Assembly: GCF_003426775.1 (NCBI RefSeq)
Contig: NZ_QJUG01000036.1
Span: forward strand, 1 to 50,416
DNA from: Allorhizocola rhizosphaerae
Lineage (GTDB): Bacteria; Actinomycetota; Actinomycetes; Mycobacteriales; Micromonosporaceae
Direction: 5' to 3'
DNA: 50,416 nucleotides
The position numbers and the translations under genes are program-made. The number at the start of each line of letters is the position of its first letter. Positions within the stretch are counted from its first letter, which is position 1. The notes beneath the pieces were generated by a model. The model did not search any database. It had not been told where the DNA came from and saw only the letters and a list, made by a program, of their open reading frames with translations. Below, one piece after another: positions 8,671-17,900 of the stretch.

Positions 8671-10791
8671 TCAGACCTGGCGCCAGTTCAGCTGGACGGC
8701 ACCCTTGTCACAGCCGAAACCGTCGACCCAGATCCAGTACGTCGTGCCGGAGGTGGCTTGGAACTCGATGCGGGACTGCGACCCGATGTCGTCGTCGTTC
8801 AACGCCAACAGGGTCAGTCCCGTGATGCTCGCCCCGGTGAGCGCTGCGAGCTCGGTGTCGAACGTGGAGCCCTCGGTCGTGAACCGGTATCTTCCGCTGC
8901 TGGGGGCGGTCCACCGGTACCAGATCGTGGAAGTGGGGTTGGGCAGGAAGGCGGGTTCGCCAGGCTCCGCGAGGCCCCGCTGGTTCGCCCCCGTCATGAC
9001 GCCCGACGTGCCCGCGAGGACCTGCGGCTGGACGAACAGGTCGTTGGGTTCGGGCTCCAGCGCATACTGCAGGCGCAGGCTGCCCCGCTCGCCGTTGTAG
9101 CCGCCCACCCGGATCCGGTACGTCCCCGGCTCGGGCACCACGAACGTGATCTGCGACTGGTTGGTGCCGTTGAACTGGTCGTTGACCGCGACCGGGGTGA
9201 GGCCGGTCAGTGACGTGCCGGTGTAGGCGGCCAGCGTGGTGTCGAAGTCGGATCCGGCGGTGGAGAACCGGGCCACTCCCGCGGCTGACGCCGTCCACGA
9301 GTACCACAGCGTGGCGTCCCCGTCGCCACTGGCCACAGTGGACTCGCCCGCTTGGCCGGTCGCGTTGGCGGTGGACGCAACGACCGGGCACGCGCATGTG
9401 TCGGTGATCGCCGTGGCGCCGGCGAAGTCGTCGTTGGCCGGGCGGTTGACGGCGTAGCTGAGCCGGAAAGGCCCGTAGTCGAACTGGAACCCGTCGACCT
9501 GTATCTGGTAGACCTTGCCCGCGACCACCGGGAACTCCACTTCGGACTGCAGTGAACCGTTGGCGTCATTGTTGGATGCGACGAGCGTGAGCGTGGACAC
9601 CGTCGATCCGGTGTAGACCCGGACCTCGGAGTCGAAGGCGTGCTGGTTGACCGTGATCTGGGCGGTGCCCGATTCCGTGGGCTTCCACCTGTACCAGACG
9701 GTGGTTTCGATGTCGGTCCCGGACTCGTTGGCCTCTAGGGTCGCGTTGGTGGTGTTGCCCGCGACGGAGCCTGAGTTGCCGCTCAGCGTGACGGCGCCGG
9801 AGAACTGGTCGTTGCCGGGCCGGCCGACCACGCTGTGGACCCATGCCGCGACGCTTCCCTGATGCAGCTCGCCGTAGATGTCGCGGATGTTGGGCTGGCC
9901 GCAGGGGGCCGGATACCAGTTCACGTTGCCGATCTGGATGTCCTGCGGGGTCGACGTGATCACCAGCGGGCCACCGTCGTCGATGCGGCAGGCGCCCTGC
10001 CCTCCGGCCGCGGTACCGCCCGCGGCGATCATCAGGGAGGGGACGAAGTTCGGGTGCAGGCCGGGCGGCGAGTCCGGCTGGATGGGCACGACCGTCTCCA
10101 TCAACGGGTTGGCCGGCCCGCTGGGCGAACCGTGGCCGAGGACCGTCGCGGGGTCGCCCGCGTCGACCAGACCGAGTTCGTTGCCCTGCGCGAGCCGCAG
10201 CCACTGCACCGTGACATCGGCGCGCGTGATGGGGCTCGACAGGATCAGGATCGCCGCGTCGTAGGGTGCCGGAACCGGGGAGGTGGGCCGCACGTATCCC
10301 GGATGCACGAGGAATTGGGAGATCGCCCGCGGCACTCCCGGGTCGGCGCCGCCGAGCTGGGTCCCGCCGAGGCGCACCTGGAAGGCGGACACCGGATATC
10401 CGTCGTCGACGCAGTTGGCGGCCGTGAGCACCATGAAGTTCGACAGCAGCGAGCCGCCGCAGATGGGCTGTCCCTGCCGCCAGATCGAGGCGAAATACAG
10501 GTATTCGCCAATGCTTGCGGGGGTACCGCCGATGGCGTCCACGCTTGGGCCGCCGGCCTGCCGGGTGGGCCGTTTGTCGGCGGTCGTCAACGGCCGGGGA
10601 AGTTCGGCGGCGTCGCCGTGCCGGGGTTGGGCGATGGCCGGTGCGGCGTACCGCTGTTGCGGCGGCTTGCCGGCGTCTTTGGGCTTGGCGGCCGCGGGTG
10701 CGGCGGTCATCAGCTGTAATGCCAGGAGGGCGGTGCCGCCGAGCATCGCGGCGGCCCGTATCCTTGGCGAACGGGTGGTGGCTTGGAACAC
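8671..10791 (-). CDS. Secreted trypsin-fold pseudoprotease with three PPC-like domains
   Basis: A 706-residue exported protein. GTG 10791 is the start: GAAGGAGG lies 6-7 nt upstream and a signal peptide follows (AAAMLGGTALLALQLMTAAPAAA, residues 13-35). A chymotrypsin-fold domain spans about 80-320: Cys111-Gly-Gly-Ser, MVLTAANCV (119-128), YDAAILIL (177-184) and GACRIDDGGPLV (266-277). The canonical His (TAAHC) is Asn126 and the canonical nucleophile Ser (GDSGG) is Asp272; only the Asp of the triad is kept. It therefore should not hydrolyse peptides. Three pre-peptidase-C-terminal-like beta domains of about 120 residues follow, each with NDxF...TxWYRW/WYSW...DFDTxLxAYTG and a closing YRIRVGG/YQIQVDG. 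A role in binding is inferred. A shared palindrome lies 134 bp upstream. Confidence 0.85.
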   Translation of the reverse strand: MFQATTRSPRIRAAAMLGGTALLALQLMTAAPAAAKPKDAGKPPQQRYAAPAIAQPRHGDAAELPRPLTTADKRPTRQAGGPSVDAIGGTPASIGEYLYFASIWRQGQPICGGSLLSNFMVLTAANCVDDGYPVSAFQVRLGGTQLGGADPGVPRAISQFLVHPGYVRPTSPVPAPYDAAILILSSPITRADVTVQWLRLAQGNELGLVDAGDPATVLGHGSPSGPANPLMETVVPIQPDSPPGLHPNFVPSLMIAAGGTAAGGQGACRIDDGGPLVITSTPQDIQIGNVNWYPAPCGQPNIRDIYGELHQGSVAAWVHSVVGRPGNDQFSGAVTLSGNSGSVAGNTTNATLEANESGTDIETTVWYRWKPTESGTAQITVNQHAFDSEVRVYTGSTVSTLTLVASNNDANGSLQSEVEFPVVAGKVYQIQVDGFQFDYGPFRLSYAVNRPANDDFAGATAITDTCACPVVASTANATGQAGESTVASGDGDATLWYSWTASAAGVARFSTAGSDFDTTLAAYTGTSLTGLTPVAVNDQFNGTNQSQITFVVPEPGTYRIRVGGYNGERGSLRLQYALEPEPNDLFVQPQVLAGTSGVMTGANQRGLAEPGEPAFLPNPTSTIWYRWTAPSSGRYRFTTEGSTFDTELAALTGASITGLTLLALNDDDIGSQSRIEFQATSGTTYWIWVDGFGCDKGAVQLNWRQV

Positions 10792-10924
10792 GCGCCCCTC
10801 CTTCGGGATCGAGGCCCACCCGTGCGCGGGCGACATCAAGCGGGTCGCTCGATGCGGCGGAGGGTGCAGCCTGTGGGGCTCAGCGTCGGGCAACCGGTGC
10901 GGACGAGCCAGAGGCCCGGCGGCG

Positions 10925-10937
10925 CGGGACTGTCCCG
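10925..10937. promoter_or_regulatory. Shared palindrome, copy 1
   Basis: CGGGACTGTCCCG is a perfect inverted repeat around a central T, 134 bp upstream of the pseudo-trypsin start. The wider block AGGCCCGGCGGCGCGGGACT is nearly repeated around 48395-48415. Related copies lie at 37319-37332 and 38821-38834. It is probably an operator or a conserved promoter element. Confidence 0.55.
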
Positions 10938-11495
10938 GACGATCCGAGACGGCGGGCCGTCCTCCACAAAACGTCCGGGTGCCGCGGGAAGCGGGAATGG
11001 CGCGAGACCTACGCCAGGCACGCCCAGGCCACATTGGACATGGCTGAGACACTCGACTGGCTCAGAGCCGTGCCAGACCGTCCCTCCTGATCCGCTAGTC
11101 ACGCTCTAGACCGCGGGGAGTTTGGTACGACGCGGATAGTGATTCGGCGATACCGTACTTCTGATTGACTATCGTCTACTTATGGACAGCCACGCCACGG
11201 GCTAGTTCACTCACTCGGCTTCCGCGCGTTCGCCTGCGGCTACACGCTCGAGATCACACTGTCCGTTGAGCGTTGCCAAGCGAACAGCGTGTGTCCGAGG
11301 GGATTTGAACCCTCACCACCATGCGTGCGATGCACGCGTGTTCATGTGCTTGACGCGGATGTTCAGTAACCGCAGCTGCCCGAGATCGCAAGGTACGAAG
11401 CGGATCTTGCGGCGCACAGCGACGCCTCCGTCCGGCAGTTCCCTCGGCGTTTGGGCAAGAATGCACCGACATAAGATCGCGTCGCGAAGCGTGGA
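10938..11495. other. Intergenic region with relics
   Basis: No intact gene is seen. At about 10988-11090 the plus strand has a coding-like frame ending REWRETYARHAQATLDMAE and a TGA at 11088-11090, which may be the end of a decayed gene. At 11292-11330 the minus strand reads like the 3' half of a tRNA (GGGTTCAAATCCC T-loop and a 7-nt anticodon-like loop). A D-arm and matching acceptor stem could not be found, so it is not called as a tRNA. Confidence 0.3.
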
Positions 11496-12233
11496 TCACG
11501 GGCGGATCTGTTCGGCTAACGCGCGGTTGGTCACGACGGAGCGCAGCTCGTCAGCGCCGATCAGCGGTGGCGCGCCTTCGGCCAGCCCCCACGACTCCAT
11601 CCACACGTGACGGCCGTTCCCGAAAAAGGCGTTGACGATGAACATGGTGCCATCGGAGATGGCGAAGACCATCGGCGTCGCCGCCGTAAGTTCCTCGCAG
11701 AACAGCACCTGGTATCCCTGGCCGATCATGGAGGGCAGCTGGGCGCAGTTCGCCGGATCGCTGGGCTGCCGCATGGCCAGGTTCAAGGTGAGATGGCCAA
11801 GCTCGCCCGCTGCACCCACATCGATCACCGCATAGGCCGAACTGCAGGTCGCGGTTGCGGTACTCACCACGTAATCGTCGCGCGCAGGCAGGCTACCGAT
11901 GGCGATCTTGACAAACGTTGGCCAGTCCTGCCTCGATATCCCCCGGGTCGGCGCCGGCGTGGACGACGTGGTGCATGGGCTTTGGCTGGCTTGCGGGGAC
12001 GCGCCCGGGGTGATGCTCAGGTGGTCTTGGCCTGCCGGGGATAGCAGGAACGGCACCGTGATGACGCCGGTCGCTGCGACGGTGGCCGCTGTCGCCAGAA
12101 CGGTTCTGCGGCGACGCATCCGCCGCGCGCCGATCAGGGCGTGGTCGGCCAAGCCGGCCAAGCCGGCCGGTCCGGGTGCGTCGGCCAGGTCGTGCAGGGC
12201 CTGGCTCATGTGCTGTTCTGATATGTGTTTCAT
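11496..12233 (-). CDS. Single-TM membrane protein, putative partner of the SigE-family sigma factor
   Basis: A 245-residue protein with a cytoplasmic N-terminus of about 50 residues (MKHISEQHMSQALHDLADAP), a run of arginines (RRMRRRR), one membrane helix (about 54-73, VLATAATVAATGVITVPFLL) and an extracytoplasmic domain of about 170 residues with five Cys. ATG 12233 overlaps the sigma-factor stop in an ATGA, which gives translational coupling and argues for a functional pair. SigE-family actinobacterial sigma factors are commonly followed by such membrane proteins, which are thought to act as anti-sigma or sensor proteins. No zinc anti-sigma HxxxCxxC motif is present. The role is inferred from position and topology. 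Confidence 0.65.
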   Translation of the reverse strand: MKHISEQHMSQALHDLADAPGPAGLAGLADHALIGARRMRRRRTVLATAATVAATGVITVPFLLSPAGQDHLSITPGASPQASQSPCTTSSTPAPTRGISRQDWPTFVKIAIGSLPARDDYVVSTATATCSSAYAVIDVGAAGELGHLTLNLAMRQPSDPANCAQLPSMIGQGYQVLFCEELTAATPMVFAISDGTMFIVNAFFGNGRHVWMESWGLAEGAPPLIGADELRSVVTNRALAEQIRP

Positions 12234-12742
12234 CGCGTCTCCACCTTCGATGAGAGTTCTGGGCACAACACGCGAAGACGGGCCAGGCTGCGATGGGTTT
12301 GGCTGCGCACCGTGCCGACCGTGCAGCCCAAGATCCGTGCGATTTCGGCCTCCGGCAGATCCTCGTAGAAGCGCAGCACGATGACCGCGCGCTGTTTGCT
12401 GGTGAGCTGTTGCAGCGCGTCGGCAAGGGCGAGCCGCAGGATGCTGCGGGCAAAGGGATCGTCGGCGCGGACTTCCGGTGGTTGCGCCGTAAGTAGCTCA
12501 CCGCGATTGCGTCTGAGTCGCCACCTGCTGATCCGCTCGTGGTACAGGATCTTTCGGACGTACGCGTCAGGGGATCCCGACAGGTGTAGTTTCGTCCAGC
12601 GGTAGGCCAGCTTGGTGAGCGCGGTCTGCAGCAGATCTTCCGCGTCTTCTCGCTGTCCGGTAAGCAGGAGCGCGATACGAAACAATGCGTCCTGGCGCAT
12701 CGCAACGTATTCCCGGAACTCCCGCTCGGCCGCCTCGTCCAT
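12230..12742 (-). CDS. SigE-family RNA polymerase sigma-70 factor
   Basis: A 170-residue ECF sigma factor. Region 2 runs from about 7 to 75: FREYVAMRQDALFRIALLLT, then EDAEDLLQTALTKLAYRW and AYVRKILYHERISRWRLRR. Region 4 runs from about 105 to 160: LTSKQRAVIVLRFYEDLPEA and IARILGCTVGTVRSQTHRSL with the DNA-recognition helix. The EYV start and the WRLRR linker are typical of the SigE group in actinomycetes. ATG 12742 follows GAGGAGGT at good spacing. The next gene (11496-12233) is coupled by an ATGA overlap. The target promoters are not visible here. Confidence 0.9.
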   Translation of the reverse strand: MDEAAEREFREYVAMRQDALFRIALLLTGQREDAEDLLQTALTKLAYRWTKLHLSGSPDAYVRKILYHERISRWRLRRNRGELLTAQPPEVRADDPFARSILRLALADALQQLTSKQRAVIVLRFYEDLPEAEIARILGCTVGTVRSQTHRSLARLRVLCPELSSKVETR

Positions 12743-13024
12743 CCGTACCTCCTCGCGTCGTCTCTAACACGCGGTAGGACCCCGCCACTATGCCGACACG
12801 GGCGATCCGATTTCACCGAACCTGGCATGGCCAGCACACACACTCGGCCGGACCCCAACGACACCGCCTTCGCCCTATCCGATATGGACCGCCTGCGCTA
12901 ACGTCGAGGGCCCACGAACAAGCACCGACAGAAGATCACGTCGCGCAGCGACACCGACGAGGAACCGTCTCACAGACCGTTGGCGAATCGGATAATATCG
13001 ATGGTTGCCGTTAGGCTCGAGGTT

Positions 13025-14077
13025 ATGCGGTTTAGTTTGTACTCGGAGTTGCAGCTGCACCCGGGCACGACGGCGCAACGGCTCTATGCCGAGGTGCTGG
13101 AGCAGATGGTCAATGCCGATCGGCTGGGATACGACGTCTATTCGGTGATCGAGCACTTTTTCTTCCCGAAGTTTTCGGTATCGGCCAACCCGACGGCGTT
13201 GTTCGCGGCGGCCGCGCAGCGCACCCAGCGGTTACGCTTCCGCACGATGCTGCATACCTTGCCGTACCACAATCCGCTGGTGCTGGCTTCGGCGATCGCG
13301 GTCACCGATATCCTGACCGGCGGGCGCTACGAGTTCGGCGTCGGTCGTGGCCACGGATGGATGCCTCCTAAGGCCGGTCTTGCGCTGGACGAACACGCTC
13401 GTCCGCGCTACGAGGAAGCCGCCGAGTTACTGTTCGCGGCGCTCGACCAGCAGCGGCTCAGCCATCACGGCACCTATTTCCAGGTCACCGATGCGCAGGT
13501 GGTGCCGTTGCCGGACAGGCCATTGCGGGTGACGATGGGTGGGACCTCGGACCGGACCTACGAGCTGGCCGCCGAGCGTGGCTGGAGCGTGGGGGTACCG
13601 CCGCTGCTGCCGTATGCCGCGCTGGAAAAGCAGCTGACGCTGTACCGGACGCGGTGCGCCGAACTGGGCACCGAGCCGGACATCGTGTGGATCCATGCCG
13701 TACACCTGGACGAGGATCGGCAGACCGCCATGCGCGAGGCCAGGGACTGGATGCTCAAATTCATCTCCGGCAACGCCTCACCGCTGACCGAGCACGACAA
13801 GCCACCGGCCGATGACCTGGCCCGCGCGGACTATGGCTTCTACACCAGCGGCATCCTGGAGTCCCTGGAGCAGATCCCGTTCGAGCAGTTGGTCGAGCAG
13901 GACTACGTGTGGGTGGGCACACCCGACGACATCGTCGAGCGCATCCAGCATGTACGGCAGCAGTGTCCGGGTATCGCCGAAATCGCCATCACCGTCAACG
14001 CGGGCGGCGCCGAGCATTGGAAAGCCATCAAAAACCAGGAACTGTTCGCTCGGTCAGTGATCCCACGGCTACGCTGA
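13025..14077 (+). CDS. LLM-class flavin-dependent oxidoreductase (luciferase-like)
   Basis: A 350-residue bacterial-luciferase-like monooxygenase of the F420/FMN TIM-barrel superfamily. Motifs: MRFSLYSELQLHPG at the first strand, RLGYDVYSVIEHFF (the EHH/EHF substrate-flavin motif), LPYHNPLVLASAIAVTDILT, GRYEFGVGRGHGW, and RPLRVTMGGTSDRTYELAAERGW. The C-terminus (YVWVGTPDDIVERIQHVRQ) holds the usual GTPDDV-type cofactor loop. ATG 13025 starts where homology begins; the frame runs upstream to 12980 without support. It stands alone, so its substrate is unknown. The 12743-13024 gap shows no gene. Confidence 0.85.
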   Translation: MRFSLYSELQLHPGTTAQRLYAEVLEQMVNADRLGYDVYSVIEHFFFPKFSVSANPTALFAAAAQRTQRLRFRTMLHTLPYHNPLVLASAIAVTDILTGGRYEFGVGRGHGWMPPKAGLALDEHARPRYEEAAELLFAALDQQRLSHHGTYFQVTDAQVVPLPDRPLRVTMGGTSDRTYELAAERGWSVGVPPLLPYAALEKQLTLYRTRCAELGTEPDIVWIHAVHLDEDRQTAMREARDWMLKFISGNASPLTEHDKPPADDLARADYGFYTSGILESLEQIPFEQLVEQDYVWVGTPDDIVERIQHVRQQCPGIAEIAITVNAGGAEHWKAIKNQELFARSVIPRLR

Positions 14078-14200
14078 CAAGGCCCGCATCCGGCCGAGGC
14101 CCGACCGCGGCCCGCGAAAAGAATTTGAATCCGCTATCCGTTCGGGGCCGCCATCGGAGACGTCACGACAGACATCGCGGATCAATCAACGCACTGTATT

Positions 14201-14286
14201 CGGCTTCTTAGTGACTGGTGTTACGACCGGTGTCTGGCCGGGCACAGGGTCGAGGTGACCGGCAGGATCGCTCTCTTTTCGGCTGC
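14201..14286 (+). repeat. Solo IS110 left-end remnant
   Basis: Matches 2940-3025 over 86 nt with 79 identities and no gap, then diverges abruptly. No recombinase follows. The stem ACTGGT / ACCGGT pairs with a G-U wobble in place of the A-U pair of the other copy. It is either the residue of a second IS110 insertion or a separately kept RNA end. The rest of 14078-14607 shows no gene apart from the promoter region expected for the Trypco2 gene. Confidence 0.7.
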
Positions 14287-14607
14287 GATGAGCGAGCGTC
14301 GACGAGGATCTACTTTGGACAATCGTTCGCGGCAGATCCTTGCACGTAACCGACGCGTGGACAGGGAAGTGATGCTCAACGCCGCCTGCATTCTGGACCC
14401 GGGGTAGCGCAATGATTTCGGTAGACCCGGGGCAGCGAGAGGCACCGTGGCTGCTCTACACTTCCCCCTCCGAGTGCAACGGCGGCGACCCGTCACTCGA
14501 CACTGTGTAAGGGCGACCTACACGTCAGCCCGCGAGTGTCTGGCATCGGACTGTTGAACGCCCACCTTTATGGCAGGGTGATCCACGACCTCGGGAGGAC
14601 ACGGTAC

Positions 14608-14949
14608 ATGGCAACGGTTGCACGGATCGCTCTTGCGGAAGTGCTTGGGCAGCTGCGCAGCGAATTGACTCAGGCGCAGCAGGCCGGCGGCAATGAACGG
14701 CTTCAGTTCGAGGTCCAAGAGGCCGAGCTGGAGTTCTACGTCGAGGTGTCCAAGGAGGCGACTCCGGGTGCCAAGGTGAAGATCGATGTCCTCGCCATTG
14801 GCGGCATGGAGGCGGGGTCTGACGTCAAGCTCGGTCAGACCTCTAACCATAGGATCACCCTCAAGCTCAGCGTCGTCGACCGGCGCACCGAGCGCAACGC
14901 CAGGATCGCCGCGCAGCGGCACCGGGAGTGGGATCAGGACAAGGACTGA
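14608..14949 (+). CDS. Trypco2 (trypsin-co-occurring domain 2) protein
   Basis: A 113-residue protein. Helical N-terminus (VARIALAEVLGQLRSELTQA), then the beta core LQFEVQEAELEFYVEVSKEA, KVKIDVLAIGG and NHRITLKLSVV. The pattern EVxEAELEFxVEVxKE...GAKVKxxVLxxGG and the size match the trypsin-co-occurring domain 2 family, described by Aravind and colleagues in NTP-dependent conflict systems. ATG 14608 follows GGGAGGA (14593-14599). The stop TGA shares its last base with the ATG of the next gene (TGATG), so the two are translationally coupled. The family name itself rests on linkage to trypsin-like domains, which is exactly the context here. It probably acts as a regulatory or adaptor partner of the downstream protease-STAND protein. 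Confidence 0.8.
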   Translation: MATVARIALAEVLGQLRSELTQAQQAGGNERLQFEVQEAELEFYVEVSKEATPGAKVKIDVLAIGGMEAGSDVKLGQTSNHRITLKLSVVDRRTERNARIAAQRHREWDQDKD

Positions 14950-17900
14950 TGGACCCCGGAAACCTGGCCGACATCAGGTCCGGTGACGACGACGGGTCCG
15001 CCGTCGAGGCGTCCGGGTACCGGATCGGTCCGACGCTGGTGCTCACCGCCAAGCATGCCGTCGTAGATGGGGACGGCAGGCCCTACCCGCGCATCGAAGT
15101 GCGCCTCGGGTATCCGGATCCGAACCAGGTCACGTGCTCGGCGGCTGTCGTCTGGACCGCCCGGGAGCGCGATGTCGCACTGCTGCGCATCGAACCGAAG
15201 TCACGAGATCGGCATTTGCCGAACTTTGCTGGGCCTGCGATCCAGTGGGGTGTGTTCCGGGACGTCGGGCTGGTCTTCGTCACTGGCTCCGGATATCCCA
15301 TATTCGCGGAGTACAGCGGTACAGCCCGCCAAGTCGAACAGATCAACGGCACGGTATCCCCGGTGTCCAGGGGGAACGGCGACGGCACCTTTCCGATCTC
15401 GATCCGCGATGCGCCCGACGCGCTCCGGTCCGGCGGAAAGGCCCGCCCCTGGCAGGGATTCTCCGGATGCGCGATCTTCACCGACAATCCGCCCGGTACC
15501 CGGTCGGTTGGCTATCGGCGTCTCCTGGTCGGCGTGGCGCTGGCGGACGACCTCGACTTCGAGCGCCGGCTCCACGTGATATCGGTCCAGGAGTTCCTCG
15601 ACGACGCGGACTTCGTGCGGCACCTGGCGGCCGACGGGGTCGAAACGCCGAGGCCGATTCCCGTCCATGCCCACGTCGACGAACACCTCGGCCGGCCTGC
15701 CCCGCCGCGTCCCACCGGCGCCTACCGCACCTACGTGTACGAGCGGCTGTACGTCGACGACCTGCCCGACCGGCAGGACGAGCTCAATGAGCTGCGCGAA
15801 TTCTGCTCGGGTGAGGAGGACTACGTGTGGTGGCAGGCCGCGGCCTGGGCCGGGAAGTCCACGCTCATGGCGCGCTTCATGCTGGACCCGGGCCGGGACG
15901 ACGTGGTCACCGTCGGCTTCTTCATAACGGCAAGCGGCCAGGACCAGTGCGACCGGTTCGCCTTCGCCGCGGCGCTTGTGGAGCAGCTGTGCGAGGTGCT
16001 GGGCGAGTCGCCGCCGAATCTTCGGCCGGACAACGCGGACCGCCAGCTACTGGCGCTACTCAACCGCACGGCGGAGTACCTGCGCAGCCAGACGCCGAGC
16101 AGACGCCTCATCCTCGTCGTGGACGGGCTCGACGAGGACCGCAACAAGGGATCCGGGCCCAGCATCGCGGAGCTGCTCCCAGCGCGGCCGATCCCCGGCC
16201 TCAAGGTGGTGGTCTCCAGCCGACCACTGCCCGACGTCCGAGCCGGTCACCCACTGCACCGCTGCCAGGTACGCAAGCTGTCTCGGTCGGAGCGAGCCCG
16301 CTCCGTCGAGGACGCCGCCACCGCAGAGGTCCAGCAGGCGCTGCAGGGCGGCGGCGGTCTGGCGGAGGACGTGCTGGGGCTGATCGCTGCCAGCGGCGGC
16401 GGCCTGAGCCGCGACGACCTCGAGTCGCTGACCGATGTATCGGCTGTCCAATTGGGCAAGTTGCTCGACGGCACGCTGGGGCGCAGCCTGGCGCTGCGCA
16501 GCGTGCATCAGGCCGCGACCGGCGCTAAACCGGCCCAGGTCTACGTGTTTCGGCACGAGACCCTTCGCGAGAAGACGGAGGAGACCATCAGGGCGGCGCG
16601 CATGGGCACGTACCGCGAGAAGGTCCACTCCTGGGCGCTTGAGGAGTGGGCGAAAGGCTGGTCTGCGGCCAGCCCGGCATACCTGCTGTACACGTACCCC
16701 TATCTGCTGCGCGCCGAGGGGAAACTAGGCATGCTGCTGGACCTGGCCTCCGACCCGGGCCGGCAGCAACGCATGCTGGAGGTCAGCCACGCCGCGGCGA
16801 CCGCAGAGGTAACCATGGCTCTGGACGCGGTAAATCAGGGGCTGGATCAACTGGAGTACTCGGACGCCACCGTGCTGGCCGTCGCCCGACTCGCCGCGCA
16901 CCGCGCCGAGCTGGTACGCCGTGCCCCGACGACCCCGGTGAACCTGCCGGCGCTGTGGGCTGTGCTCGGCGACGTCCACCACGCCAGGGCGCTGCTCGAC
17001 ACGGTCAGCGGGTCCGACCGGAAGGCGAAGGCGCGCCAACTGGTCGCGCAGGCCCTGGCCGCACACCCGCAGTTGGAGGACGAGGCGACCCGAGCGGTCG
17101 CGGAGGCCCTGGCCGCACACCCGCAGTCGGAGGACAAGGCGACCCGAGCGGTCGCGAAGGCGCCGGTGCCTACGCCCGCGGCAACCGGCCATCCGGTCGA
17201 GGAACTGGTCCTCGCCGGCGAGGTGGATAAGGCGGTCGCGTTGGTCGCTGATACGACCGACCCGCAACAGCACCTGGTGTCGATCGTCGTCCTGGTCAAG
17301 GCGTTGGTACGGGCCGACGAGCCTTGGCGCGCCTGGGAGCTGGCCGGTGCGCAGCGGGTGAAGGACCGGTTCCGCCTGCAGGCGACGGTGGTCCAAGAGG
17401 TCGCGCGTCAGGGGAACGTCCATCTCGCCCGGAGGTGGGCCGGCAAGATCAAGGACCCTGAGCGCAAGGGCCGCCTCTGGGTGCAATTGATACCTGACGT
17501 CTGCGCCGCATTCGGGGTCGCGGCCGCCAGCGCCATCCCGAAGAAGATCGATCCGGCACACCACAAGGCTATGGCGCAGATCGAGGTGGCGCGCATGGCG
17601 GCCGTCGCCGGTGATCTCCAGCGGGCCCGCGCGATGGCGGCCAACGCGGAGGAGACCGCCGCGCGACTCACCGGAACGAACCGTGATCAATGGCTGGTGA
17701 CCGTGCACGCCGGGCTGGTGCGGGCGTACAGCGCAATGGGTGAGCTGGAGCGAGCCGAGGCAATCCTGGCACGCATCGACCATCCGGCGCGGGCCGCGCG
17801 GGCACTCATCGAGGATGTGGTCCCGGCCGCCTCCGCAGCCGGCGACATCACGCGGATGGAAGCGGCGCTGAGCGTGGCGCTCGCCGAGCAGACCTCCGGC

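Noticed and set aside
9566-10819. 417-codon minus-strand frame inside the pseudo-trypsin gene
   Set aside because: It is Arg/Pro/Gly-rich, out of frame with the clear trypsin and PPC domains, and has no motif.
11264-11345. tRNA-like sequence on the minus strand with GGGTTCAAATCCC and a 7-nt loop containing CGC
   Set aside because: The T-stem has mismatches and no matching acceptor 5' half or D-arm was found. It is at most a tRNA fragment.
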